Shown in pieces: positions 49,031 through 59,787 of a DNA stretch of 64,000 nt. Location of the stretch: positions 376,910-440,909 of the forward strand of contig NW_024468522.1 of NCBI RefSeq assembly GCF_001632365.1. Reading direction: 5' to 3'. This stretch comes from Laetiporus sulphureus 93-53. Lineage: Eukaryota > Basidiomycota > Agaricomycetes > Polyporales > Laetiporaceae. Position numbers and translations under genes: made by a program. Under the pieces are notes generated by a model that was not told the DNA's origin, did no database searches, and saw nothing but the letters and a program-made list of their open reading frames with translations. Positions within the stretch are counted from its first letter, which is position 1; every line of letters begins with the position of its first letter.

Positions 49031-49661
49031 CAGTTGTATACCATTAGCCACTTCTATCCTGCTCCTATCACGTCGTTGTCCCTATCATGCTGACTGCCGT
49101 CGTTGTGTCGTTCACTTCATCCTTGTATGTTATATTGCTTTGGGTAGATACATGTTAATGGCAGGTACTGCCACCTTCTCAGTGCTCGGATTCGTGTCGG
49201 TCTGGCTCTCAGAGTACCTAGCCTCGCGATATTCCAGACATATCGACATTCTCGAGTCAGTCCAATATCAAGGGGGTGGCCTATCACATTTCAACTCGAC
49301 CATTGGCCGGCAGCCTGAACCGTCTTCTTCCCAGTTATATGAAAGTTTATCGAGGCGATCAACAGCTTTCTCAACAAAAACGAGCTTTCAAGGCTTCTTA
49401 CCATCTTTTCATTGAACATCTCATTCAAAAGCAAAAAACGCGAACTTCGTAACTTTATCTACTTACAAGAAGCCCATCCTGGACTATAGTAGCTTTGTGT
49501 GATCATCAGCAAAAGTGCAAAAAGATTAATAAAGGGATTATCAGCCCTTATAACCGCTGGTTTTCTTGTTTGCCCATGACAACATGACTCAAGCAAGCGG
49601 GCAGAGGAGCGAGTCAAGCTGAGCGCGAGAGCACACTAACTTGCCATCCAACTACGATAGC

Positions 49662-50012
49662 TCAGCACGGAGTGTGCTGACAGATATCATAAACATGGGT
49701 AGTTGAAAGAGACATGTACATATTACGCGACTCGCGCGAGATGATGTACAGCGAACAAGTCGTGGAAAACAGCTCACTGGCGTTCTGACAGCATTCTGCG
49801 GTAGGCACGAAACGCGATCTGCCCTGTTGTACCAGGACAATATTGCCGTCCTCGTACCAGAATTCGCCGTCCCGGGTGAGCACTGAGACCTGGGCCGGTG
49901 CTGTTGATGGATGTTCAGGTTCAGCAGCCTCAATACGCGGGCGCTTTTCTGAGGAACCAGGAGTTGCAGAGGTCTGCTTAGTAGCTAGGAACGAATCGAA
50001 CTTAAAGAGGCC
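49662..50012 (-). pseudogene. Truncated BTB/POZ gene
   Basis: A minus-strand frame reads RDGEFWYEDGNIVLVQQG, matching the first strand of the BTB genes at 10.4 and 51.4 kb, preceded by a linker (SSEKRPRIEAAEPEHPS). After about 20 more residues similarity is lost and the frame ends. No start codon is seen in the frame, so this is a broken family member next to the intact gene. Confidence 0.6.
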
Positions 50013-50378
50013 AGCTCAGTGACCGGTGGCTATGAGAATAGACGTACATTCCAAATGCTGAGAGCAGCGGATTTAAAGTATCAAGGTCCAAAGCAAATAG
50101 TTTCATAGCGTACGCGCCATAAGCAACGTGATGCAGCTGTTGGAGAACACCAACCGCCATGCGCAGATGTATACAGCCCGAACGGGTAGACAACTATGCC
50201 TGGCAAAATTGAGTTGAAGAACGAATGCGATAAAGTACAGAAGTATTCAAGAGCGGCGGGCCATAATCATCGGACTTCAGCTGAGAAGAAAGCGAAACTG
50301 GTCGACGAGATCGCGTAAGAACAAATCCCCCTTATATATAGCCACTCTTTGCTCACCTGCAACACGCCTGCGTCGTCT

Positions 50379-51470
50379 TCAATTACAAATACCCAACGAC
50401 GTTTTCTTCGGCGCAGGCGGGTCCTCCACTCCCATATATTGAGGCAGCTTCATCCATACCCTCTGCTGCGCCAAGAACAACCTCCCTCGGACCATGAGAT
50501 TGCAGTTCTCGCAAAGGTCGTTGATTTCCCGTTTTCTTATCCATTGTTCCCAAGAATCAAACACCCCACAATGGTCGAGTCGACTGTCGAAGCCACCGGC
50601 AATCCACACGCCATTGTTGGTGCACTCGAGACAATCCATGCAGATTTCGCGGTTCTCGCACTTATAGCTGACGTCTCGGCGCGAAATCTGCATGCCCATG
50701 AGGACGTTGCAGTGCAGGAGATGCCGCCGCCCTTCCACGCACCGCGCTACGTCGTCTGGGTGGAGCTGCTCGGTGGTGCCGTCTGCGCGGGCAACGCCGT
50801 GGACGAGGTACTTCGTGTCGAGCTGACAGCAAAGGTATAATGCGAGGGGTAGCATGCTGTCCATGTTCATGAGGCGCGCGAGATTCACGGCTTCAATCGC
50901 GTCCGCGATCTCGAAGCTCATGACGGAGCTGCCCCGTATCCGGCATACTTCGAGCCATGTCTTGAGGTCGTCGCAGAAACACGTTTTGATTCGTTTCACG
51001 GCCTCTTTCCGTATCCGTTCCATCTGGTACTTTTGACTCAAACGAGCCAAGGCAGCCACGACCCGGAAAGGTAGTCGCTCGTTTGGCCTGTACCATCTGC
51101 GATGTCCATGTCCATAAGCGCATAACAAGCGAGAGCACAAAGCGACGTACTCTCCGCCATGGAAGATCACGCGGAGGAGATGGCGCAGGTCTTCTGAGCT
51201 GTCGCACAAATGCACGACCGGACAGCCGTCGATGCTTTCTTCGTCCTCTGGAAGTGGCACGGTGAACATGTCGCGAAAAACGTCAGAATGGTGGGCTAGC
51301 AGGCCCTTGTATACGCGGAACGCTACTCCAGAGGCAACCAGGACGATGCTGCCATCAATGAACCAGAACTCCTTGTCGCGCAATACATCTGGACTGTCGA
51401 CCGATGAACAGTTCCTTCCCTTGGAGCGAACACGCTTTTCGGGCACATCGAGAACAAAGTCGTACGCCAT
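50379..51470 (-). CDS. BTB/POZ domain protein
   Basis: Exons 51470-51151 and 51096-50379 give 345 residues. The 54-nt intron has no stop and is a multiple of three, so reading through it would also stay open, but GTACGT donor, CAG acceptor and alignment to the 10.4 kb paralogue support removal. BTB core: EFWFIDGSIVLVASGVAF, then YKGLLAHHSDVFRDMF. The helical middle (ARLSQKYQMERIRKEAV) and the Cys-rich tail (CMDCLECTNNG, CENCN) match the paralogue in order and spacing. The intron position is also shared with that gene. The start was set at the ATG at 51470. Confidence 0.87.
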   Translation of the reverse strand: MAYDFVLDVPEKRVRSKGRNCSSVDSPDVLRDKEFWFIDGSIVLVASGVAFRVYKGLLAHHSDVFRDMFTVPLPEDEESIDGCPVVHLCDSSEDLRHLLRVIFHGGEYVALCSRLLCAYGHGHRRWYRPNERLPFRVVAALARLSQKYQMERIRKEAVKRIKTCFCDDLKTWLEVCRIRGSSVMSFEIADAIEAVNLARLMNMDSMLPLALYLCCQLDTKYLVHGVARADGTTEQLHPDDVARCVEGRRHLLHCNVLMGMQISRRDVSYKCENREICMDCLECTNNGVWIAGGFDSRLDHCGVFDSWEQWIRKREINDLCENCNLMVRGRLFLAQQRVWMKLPQYMGVEDPPAPKKTSLGICN

Positions 51471-52551
51471 AGCTGGATCGCAGTGAGATGGAAACGAGGG
51501 GAGTGCAACGTCGAGCACGACGGCGACATCTTGCCAATCTCTTATGGTGAGGCCTGCGAATGGTTTATTGTGTTTCCTATGAGCTCGCTATTGTGATGCC
51601 TGTGAACGCTAATTGTGAGGAAGGGAAAATACCATTGGCCAAAAGACGGATAGGTGTCACGTGATTCCCGCGGGTGCTGGATGCCAGCTGAGAGCACCGA
51701 GTCTGAACTCTGGGTTCCTCTTCACTGCCGCCAACACTCCAGAAAAGCCAGGAAGCGATGCGACAACTTGTAAGGGGATGCTTGTAAGGAAGAACATCGA
51801 TTTTTTTGGCAAATCAAGACCTAAAGGGATTGGACTGGCGAGTATCGACGATTTATGGAGCACCGAACCTTCGCATCTGAGCTGCTTGGAAGACCTGGAG
51901 CTATCTTGCGGCCTCGTGGATTGCTGACCCGAGCTGGGAAGGTGGAGAGCTCTTCTTACGTACTTATAGGCGACCGCAGTGCGACAGCGCCTCGACGTCG
52001 CGATCCGACCGGACCTCGTGGACAAAGTATGTCTCCGGCTGTGCTCAATCCCTCTTTGATTATTTCTCAGGTCTCCAACTTTCCTCCCGTCCTGGCGCGG
52101 CTTTTCGTTGAACTCTGCACAACATGAGCTTTTTAAAAAGATGGCGTAAGGCCAGCGGCGTATCTGTGAATCTTCCGATGGCTTCCTGTCGCGTCAGCGC
52201 TCTGTTCAGTTCTTCATGGCTCGATGGGCAAGACGCTGACCACGAACATATCGTGAGGCCATGACGGGATCATTTTTGATTGACGGTCGTGGCACGTTTT
52301 TCGCATGCTCACTCGGATAAGGCACAGGGCATAGCATAGAGCTTTTCTTTTGAATAAGAGCAGTTTTTTGGATAAGAGCTGAGAGAGAACGCGCCTCTTC
52401 TGCCATCCGACAGCAGCTACTGTCGAGCCAGCAAGCGGCGCTGCCTGAACATCTTCTAAATCTATGTGAGTGAATTTCGTGCCGGGAGACGCCTCATCTG
52501 TTTGCTGAGGCCGACGTTTGCTGTAGCACAACCTGCTTTCCCGGCACAGGC
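51471..52551. other. Intergenic region
   Basis: About 1.1 kb between divergent genes. No coding region supported. Confidence 0.4.
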
Positions 52552-53769
52552 ATGGATCAACTGTCCACGCCGCGTCTGCCGCTCGAGATGTGCGACCACA
52601 TACTCGACTACCTATGGGACGACCACAAGACTCTCAGGAGCTGCAGCCACGTCACAAGGGAGTGGCTTCCCACGACCCGAATGCATCTCTTCCATCACGT
52701 CCGCATCAACAGTGGCTCTCAGTTCTGCCGCTTCGAGAGCACGATCCTGCACTCGAGAGACGTTGCGCTCTGCGTCCGCAAGCTCGACTTGCAGGGCCCC
52801 TTTGACGATATTGACCATGCTGACCTGCCTCAAGCGCTGGAGGCGCTAGGCAGAGTAGAGGAGCTCACCATACGATGCCAGACGCTCGATGCACCAAACG
52901 ATGTCCATCGAAAGCCGTGGCCGACCATGTCAATGCTAAAGGTTCTGTGCTTACATTCCTGCCCGATGGAGCGCTTGAGCCTTCAGCAGCTCATCTGCGT
53001 GTGCCCTTCGCTCTCTTCTCTGAAGCTCACCGGATCACCGTGGTTCAAGCAGTGCGATGAGTCGCCCTACCTATACCGCGCCGTTCAGCGACCGGTCTCG
53101 TTAGAGACCTTTCACTGCGACATTCTCTTTCCAGAGATGACGAGTTGGGTGTTCCAGGACGGAGTGAAGCTGCGCATGCGTCGACTTGCCGCGTCCTGTA
53201 CGCCATCTTCGGCATTCTCTCTTTCGACGGGCTACATCCATGACCTGGTAGAGGCAACCGGTCAACGCCTGGAACACCTCGTCATCACCATGCGAGATCG
53301 ATACAGCCCCATTCCTCTAGGTAACCAGCAGTCCCGTGCCGCGCTAGTGCACAATCCCAACCTCGTCTCCCTCCATGTACTCGATGTCTCATGTCCCGTG
53401 TCGTACTCTTGGGACAGCTTGAAGTCGATTCTCGACGACGTTCAACCCGTGCATGCCAAGCTTCGGTCGATCGACATCTCACTCAAGCCGATGAACGAAT
53501 TCGCTGCCACACGTACCCGCTGGGGAGAGCTCGACGCGGCGTTGGCGCGGGTGATGGAGTTTCGTCCTCAGCTGGTCGTTACGTTCTGGGTGGTCAACGA
53601 TCTCCGCAAACCACAGGCGTGGTTACCGACTTTCGTGGAATCCCTTCTGCAGGAGTTGCCGCGGGTGCAGGCTCAGCGCGGGAGACTGGTTTTGATGTGG
53701 ATGAATGGTCTTGCTGAAGTGCAAGAGTTCGGCTGTGGTCTGATGCAGCCCTCTTGGTCCTTATGTTGA
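52552..53769 (+). CDS. F-box-like protein
   Basis: Single exon of 405 residues. The N-terminus LPLEMCDHILDYLWDD followed by LRSCSHVTREWLP has the spacing of the agaricomycete F-box-like domain. The remainder has leucine-rich-repeat-like segments (LKVLCLHSCPMERLSLQQL, LSSLKLTG, LVSLHVLDVSC). F-box proteins recruit substrates to SCF ubiquitin ligases; this lineage has hundreds of such genes with unknown targets. It is the last host gene before the AT-rich block. Confidence 0.8.
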   Translation: MDQLSTPRLPLEMCDHILDYLWDDHKTLRSCSHVTREWLPTTRMHLFHHVRINSGSQFCRFESTILHSRDVALCVRKLDLQGPFDDIDHADLPQALEALGRVEELTIRCQTLDAPNDVHRKPWPTMSMLKVLCLHSCPMERLSLQQLICVCPSLSSLKLTGSPWFKQCDESPYLYRAVQRPVSLETFHCDILFPEMTSWVFQDGVKLRMRRLAASCTPSSAFSLSTGYIHDLVEATGQRLEHLVITMRDRYSPIPLGNQQSRAALVHNPNLVSLHVLDVSCPVSYSWDSLKSILDDVQPVHAKLRSIDISLKPMNEFAATRTRWGELDAALARVMEFRPQLVVTFWVVNDLRKPQAWLPTFVESLLQELPRVQAQRGRLVLMWMNGLAEVQEFGCGLMQPSWSLC

Positions 53770-54760
53770 GGCAAGGGTTCACCTATCCGACCACCGTCAG
53801 TTGCTGCTATCTCCTGGGTGGGTCGTTCTCAGGACCTTCCACGCACTCAACTGGGCTCGTTCCTTCGACCGTTTATTCTGATATAAAAACGATGGCCTAG
53901 AAACATATTGGCGGACGTTGGCACCGGTTAGATGATGCACCATGATATCTACATAAAAGAGAATTCTGGGTTGCTGCGTGATGAACCTACGACGAAGTAG
54001 ATACACAAATTTGAAGCAACAATTAATTTCGATCCATCGCTCCAATTGCAAGCATGCTCGTGTGACGAGGGACAGCGACTCATTCGTGACGTTGTTCTTT
54101 TTTAAGGTAAATCAGGTTTGGGATTTTACACTCGAGAAGCGCCGGCTGTCGCCGGCAGCGACCTTGCGACTGAAGGTGATGAGTGAAAATGAGGCAGTTT
54201 CACCTATTCCATGCTTTACAAGCCACACCAGTTATATTCATTGGTCTGTACATATGTCATGCTCAACTGAAATCTTGATCAGATGTTGTGGATTTTCAGT
54301 TTGAGCAGTTCGTTCTAGTTACCTTTCATTTTATCTATCGAGGAAATCAAGTACATTCAAGGTTTTCATTGATGGTTGTGCTCCGAATTCAATTGAAGAC
54401 ATCTTATGTGCCTTAATATAAGTACAAATATTGTGGGCAGTCACACTACTACCCATACTGTCCATTGTGTGACTAGAATTACATATGTGATTCTCTGTTT
54501 AGCACTTATACAACTGGTTCTTTCTCATTTGGTATCGTAACAAACGTTTCATCCATGGATCCGTCAGCTTCAGTTTGTTGCCGGGATGTAGTCGATATGG
54601 AGTAAGTGCATGTCTCGAAACTTCCAATGGTTTTTGATTTATCCGCAATTGATGACATGGTGGTGTCTGTTCAATTTTTATGCTGATATCTTTTTTCTTT
54701 AGTTTAGAAACCGATGTCCATGTGCCTAATCTTGGAATGGTGTCTTCTGGCTTTATCCTT

Positions 54761-55039
54761 CTAGTGGGATATGATGCTCATGGTATCTCTACCCAGAAAT
54801 CTGATCTCCCACCTGAGTGCCCTGATTTGTGCTTCGAGAAAAGCAACTTCGTTTGCATGCTGCCTTTCTCTTTCCTTGTTTGTTTTGATGAGATCGTCAA
54901 TCCATTTGGCTGCATGTGATTTTCTGTGTTCAGCTGCCTCTGCTCTAAGTCTTTCAATATGGTATCTTCCCTGCCAATAGTCCTGGAGGGTCCATTCATC
55001 AAGACTTTGATAGATATAGCTCCTGTCTTCCTTTTTCAA
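54761..55039 (-). other. Coiled-coil-like open frame in decayed DNA
   Basis: About 90 codons, charged and helical (AAEHRKSHAAKWIDDLIKT, then RERQHANEVAFLEAQIRAL). No ATG start; probably a transposon fragment. Family not recognised. Confidence 0.3.
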
Positions 55040-57409
55040 TCTTTCATAATTTCAAAACTTTTGATCATCCAGTTTCCACTTAGTCCAGCCTCAGCTCCAT
55101 CCTGTTGCCATGTGACGTGTCTCCTCGATTGATTTCTGATCAATTTGATCACAGTCAACGTGTTTTCTGTCATTTGTGTCATCAGCCTCAACAATTGGCC
55201 ATCCTCTGATTTTAGGTGTGGCCGTGGTGAATTTGACAGAGGATTTCATACTAGGTTGTGATCCTTCAAATGATCCCTCACTTTCAGAATCTGATTTTGT
55301 TTGAGATTTTGTTGAGCATGTTTATTCCATATTAATTGTCATTTCTTTTGTTGTTGTTATTTTTTTCGCTGTAGGTGTGGATCATGAACTCTTGTTTCTT
55401 AGGTCTTCTGTGAAGTTCTAATTCCTACTATTCTTCGTCAGCCACGTCGAGGCCTGTTCATTGTCACCGCTTCACTTGCAGCGGTTTGCAGATTCTGAGT
55501 TCTCTGCAACTCCTTTATAACAGATAGATATGAATGTTGTATCTAGGCTCTGCACGAGCTTTTCTTGCAGTTAGCACAGGCTCCTGGTGGTCTTTGATTA
55601 TTTCACCACTGGTAGCAATGACTGTGAAGGGGTTTGACCCTACTAGACACTCACTGAAGGGCAATCCAGTAACCGTTCAAGTAATCACCCACAGGCATGT
55701 AACTAAGTATAGTAGAGACCTAAAATATTCACTTCAAGTGGTCTCGAAGACCCAGTAGTGACCACATGGGATTTAACCTCCTTGCTCGCAGGCAGCCAAG
55801 AGCCCAGCTTTATGACGGTCCTCCTGAATTCAATGGTTTCCAAATTGATTAAACTGTGGGTAGGCCAATAGAATGTCCTGATCAATATGATAGTGTTGTG
55901 ATGTTGGCATGTCGTATAGCTGATCAGTTGAGATCGAAAGAGTGGAAAGCAGTGAGAGGAGGTTCAACGGAAAGATTCAGGGAGTAAGCTGAAACAAGCC
56001 CAAATTCTGACTCAGCGTGAGCAATCACATGTATACAGACTCGGTGGCTGAGACATAATATAGGCTAAAGTCTGGCCTTTAACAATGAGGTGCAGCTATA
56101 AGTGTGATAAATAATAGGATGTTCTATCATTGATGTGACATGGTAAAATTTCAGGTGGAGCATACAATTTTGAAACTGTGAAATATGGAAGTCGAGAGCA
56201 TTGTCATCAGCCACAGTTCATGGTCATTAATAGGCAGCGTTCATTATGCTGCGCTGTCTTTTTCATAGCATCTTTCTATCGTGATCATTAATGTCACTAT
56301 TTCAGGTATAGACAATAGCATGTTCGAAAGGTAAGTTGTATAGCTACTATTTTGTGATTGTGGTTGACAGACTTTTCTGTTTGTTCAGCGACAGCGACAC
56401 ATGGGAAGTTGAGAACATGAGGGTCATTAATAAGGTATTGGCAATAATGCATATTCTATCTGTTGAGGAACAAGAAGCTATTGGAAGGTGAGTGACTGGT
56501 CATGCAAGGATAGTGAGTTATTGAAATGACGTTCAATTTCTGTGTGACAGCATCGTAAAAATGCTGTTCAGTTGAACGGACATTCAATTGTCATATTATA
56601 GTGCAACCACAGTGCCGGCTGATGCATGATGGAGACGTCTGTCTTCTAATGTGTCTCTAATGATGTCACTGTCATATTCGGTCAAAATTATTCTAGTTGG
56701 GCTCACTTCGAAGATATCACCACCGATGCCTAGTGAACTTGCAGAGATAATGATTGAGGTTATTTGAATGGTCGATCGCATGGCAATGGCACATATGCTA
56801 TCTGTTTTCCCTGAAGGTAGGCTTTTGGAGTTCACGTTGAGTTATGTTTGAGCACTGAGAAGTTGTAGAGGTGAAGAAGGTTACTGTCGTTGCACTGGAA
56901 CTGTTCAACAATGTCTACGATGCCCGTGTATTTGTACAATTTTCACAGATTTCATTGCCCAAATATCGGCGTGAGCTGCTAAAGAAATCTGATGTAGTTG
57001 CTATACAATTTACCCTGCAGGATGCTATGGGCATAGTTGTTGATGCACTTCAATTGCTTTCTCTGGAATGTGTAGGGGTTGTATACATTGTACTGTAAAG
57101 TTTTGTTATAACATTCATTCATCGTGTGCATTACAATTACAGCTGCCAAAATCGAAAAAATGAAGAGTGTACTGGAACCAAAAAAGCACAGACGATAGCA
57201 AAAAGCAGAACGTAACATCACATCATACAATAAGTGAACATGTGTGTAGATGCATGTACAATGAAAATGTAGAGTGGTTGAGGAAAGCAACACGGTGTAC
57301 AATTGCAGGCTAATAATACATTTGATGGCAGCACATGAAAGTCACATTGAGCGGTCTCAAAAGGATACTATGTGTTAGCATGATGAAGTGAGTTAAAGGA
57401 TGTCGCTTA

Positions 57410-57640
57410 CCATTTGCCAGGAATGAGTTTTTTATTTGGGCTATGCACGGGACCATCCTCAGCATGGCGTTTGAGGGGAGGGGTGATGAGACTAATGGGC
57501 TGGTCAATAATATTCAACTTGACAATGTCTGAGCTGAAGGAGATTGAGTTGTTGACTTTCCATCTAGAGATGGTGATGACAGCTTTTATGAGGGCACTTT
57601 TCAATAATTCTTCATATTTGTCAGGTTTGATGAGATGATC
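57410..57640 (-). other. Unassigned open frame with an exon-like 3' border
   Basis: A minus-strand frame (LLKSALIKAVITISRWKV, then KRHAEDGPVHSPNKKL) ends at a GTAAGC donor near 57410. A further open stretch follows an acceptor about 45 nt on. It may be part of a transposon or captured gene. Confidence 0.25.
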
Positions 57641-59522
57641 ATGTCTGTCGTATGTGGGAAGCAGTCGGGGTCACCATGTACCAAGCTGAGATAGCTTATC
57701 CCTCACTGTAAGGGCATCAGCATTAGCGCACGGCCAGTTATCAATGTTAAACTCTGTAAGTACTAGATTAATGTCATATTATGATGTGAACAACATGGAT
57801 GCCACCTTGGTCGAACTGCCGTTCATCTTTTTGATCAACGCGCTATGAGGACAGTTCCTTTTTTAGTTAAATTGTGATAACGCATGATGAGGGACGAACC
57901 TCGAATATTTTGTCAAATTTTGATGTGATCTTCGGCGTCGAGTATATGGTCAGTGACCATTGAGCATTTTTTTCTTCTTTCAATTGTCTTTCTATGGTGC
58001 GAAGTGTATCGCATGCCTTCGTATGACACGTCGTAATTTGATCGATAGTAGGGGGGATGAGACAGGCAGAGGCTGAATGATACTCAAATTCTCTATTGTT
58101 CTCTCTCAGTCTGGAGCTCCAATTACCACACGGTTGGAGCCAGAATGAACGACCATTAATGATACCAACAAATTAAAAAACAGCAGCTTCATTTTCACCT
58201 TTATGAACTAGTACGCCGCGACCGTCCACGTCTTCTACCCAACAAATGTTAGTCATCTTTGTGATGTTGGGGTTCTTCAGGAAAGCCAGGTTCATATCAG
58301 CTGTCACGGCTAAGCTTTGTCAAACATGATATGATGTCCGTGGGTGCTTCACACACGACCCGCTCACAGATGACCTTTATACTGAGTGCCTTGTAAGGCC
58401 CCAGGGTCCCACTTGGAGCGGTGACTCAAGATTCAACATAAAAGGGTGGTGAGCCCCCTATCAGCCAATGGTAGGCTAAGGACAAGTGAGTGGCGATAGG
58501 CCTCACTGTCGAGCTGACTCAGGGATGAAGGGTTGTGACAAGCCACGATGGATGTGAGAAATAGATGAATAAGACTGAGGGCTACCTCAGTCACATAGGG
58601 CATATATATACATGTGGGGCTGGACCCCGATCACTCTAACTATGTGTACCTACTGGGGTCCTAGCAAGCCACATGTGCATATTATATAATGTGCTACAGC
58701 CAATAGCAATGTACCTACTAGTAAATACTACGTAGTCATTGGTGGGCCGTAGACTTATAGATAAGGTCATGGTCTATGCGGCATTCTGTCGGGGTGCCGT
58801 CTTGGCCATGAGGTATAAGGCCGACCTCCTTACCAATCCAGACCTCGGTGTCCCGTGCTTATGCCCGATCCTATTGAGCGACTATCAGGATGTCATGTGC
58901 TTGGGCATCTCTTCAGGTCACATGTCAGGGGTGCTTGATAGGGCACTACCTTGTGGATCACGTGATGTGGTGATTGACGTCTACAATCGATAAGATCCTT
59001 GAGCGCTTAGCTGGTTATCAATGATGTCGTGTGGCTTTTGTGGCTGGCTTTGGTGACGCTGCTTGAGTCCTGTTATAGTAGAGCCTTCTGAATAGGGAAG
59101 TGCTAATATACTGTGACATCAGCATCACTGAGAAGTGATTGTATGACACCTTGTAGTGTAGTGACAAAAGGTGTGGATGAGGAGAAGGTAGAAATGGAAG
59201 TTGCAGCAGGTGATGTTGCATGTAGAGGACTGGAATGACGAGAAGATATGGTCGAAGAAGAATTTGTGTCAGGCATGATAAAGAGAAACACAGTCAAGGA
59301 GGATTTAGTAAAGTGGGCTGCGGTGATGTCAATTTTCTCCAACGATATAAATATAACAACTTTTCTGACATTATGAAATAAAGAAGGACAGTACAAGCTA
59401 CGCCGCCGTCGGAGTCTGTTGGTGGTGTCAGCAGATGACAAGAATGATTACAAAAAATGATGACACATAGAATGACCAATTAATGGCCATGTGAATTTTC
59501 AGCGTGATCATAGAGTGGTCGA

Positions 59523-59770
59523 GGAAGGGTGCTAAATGGGCTGGATGCAGGGATCAGGGAATGTAGGGTGGTGAATGATGCAAATGCCGGGGAGGCTAGG
59601 TAGAAGTAGAAGTATTAGAAAGTGACAAGTTTACATGGAAGCTACAGGAAGGGTGCTAGATGGGCTGGATGCAGAAATCGGGGAATGTAAGGTGGTGAAT
59701 GACACAAATGTCAGGGAGGCTAGGTAGAAGTAGAAGTATTAGAAAGTGACAAGTTTACATGGAAGCTATA
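59523..59770 (+). repeat. Tandem duplication, two 124-bp units
   Basis: Units at 59523-59646 and 59647-59770 both start GGAAGGGTGCTA and end TTACATGGAAGCTA plus two bases. They differ at several G/A and C/T positions. They end 18 bp before the Helitron reading frame. Confidence 0.9.
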
Positions 59771-59787
59771 CAAATAGTGCTTACAGT

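Larger units (their letters stand above)
53770..59522. other. AT-rich, CpG-poor block of decayed sequence
   Basis: Base composition changes sharply just after the F-box gene. Long stretches, for example 54.3-57.3 kb, hold few CG dinucleotides and no host-type genes. Open frames are short. Two are notable and listed separately. A stretch from 58392 (TGTAAGGCCCCAGGG) looks like a decayed LTR, but I could not find its end or a target duplication. Confidence 0.6.

Noticed and set aside
48804..49415. Long open frame overlapping and following the end of Sin3 copy B
   Set aside because: Mostly the shifted frame of the Sin3 exon, with no independent start signal or known domain.
58392..58738. Solo LTR starting TGTAAGGCCCCAGGG
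   Set aside because: The start looks right, but I found neither a convincing end nor a target duplication.
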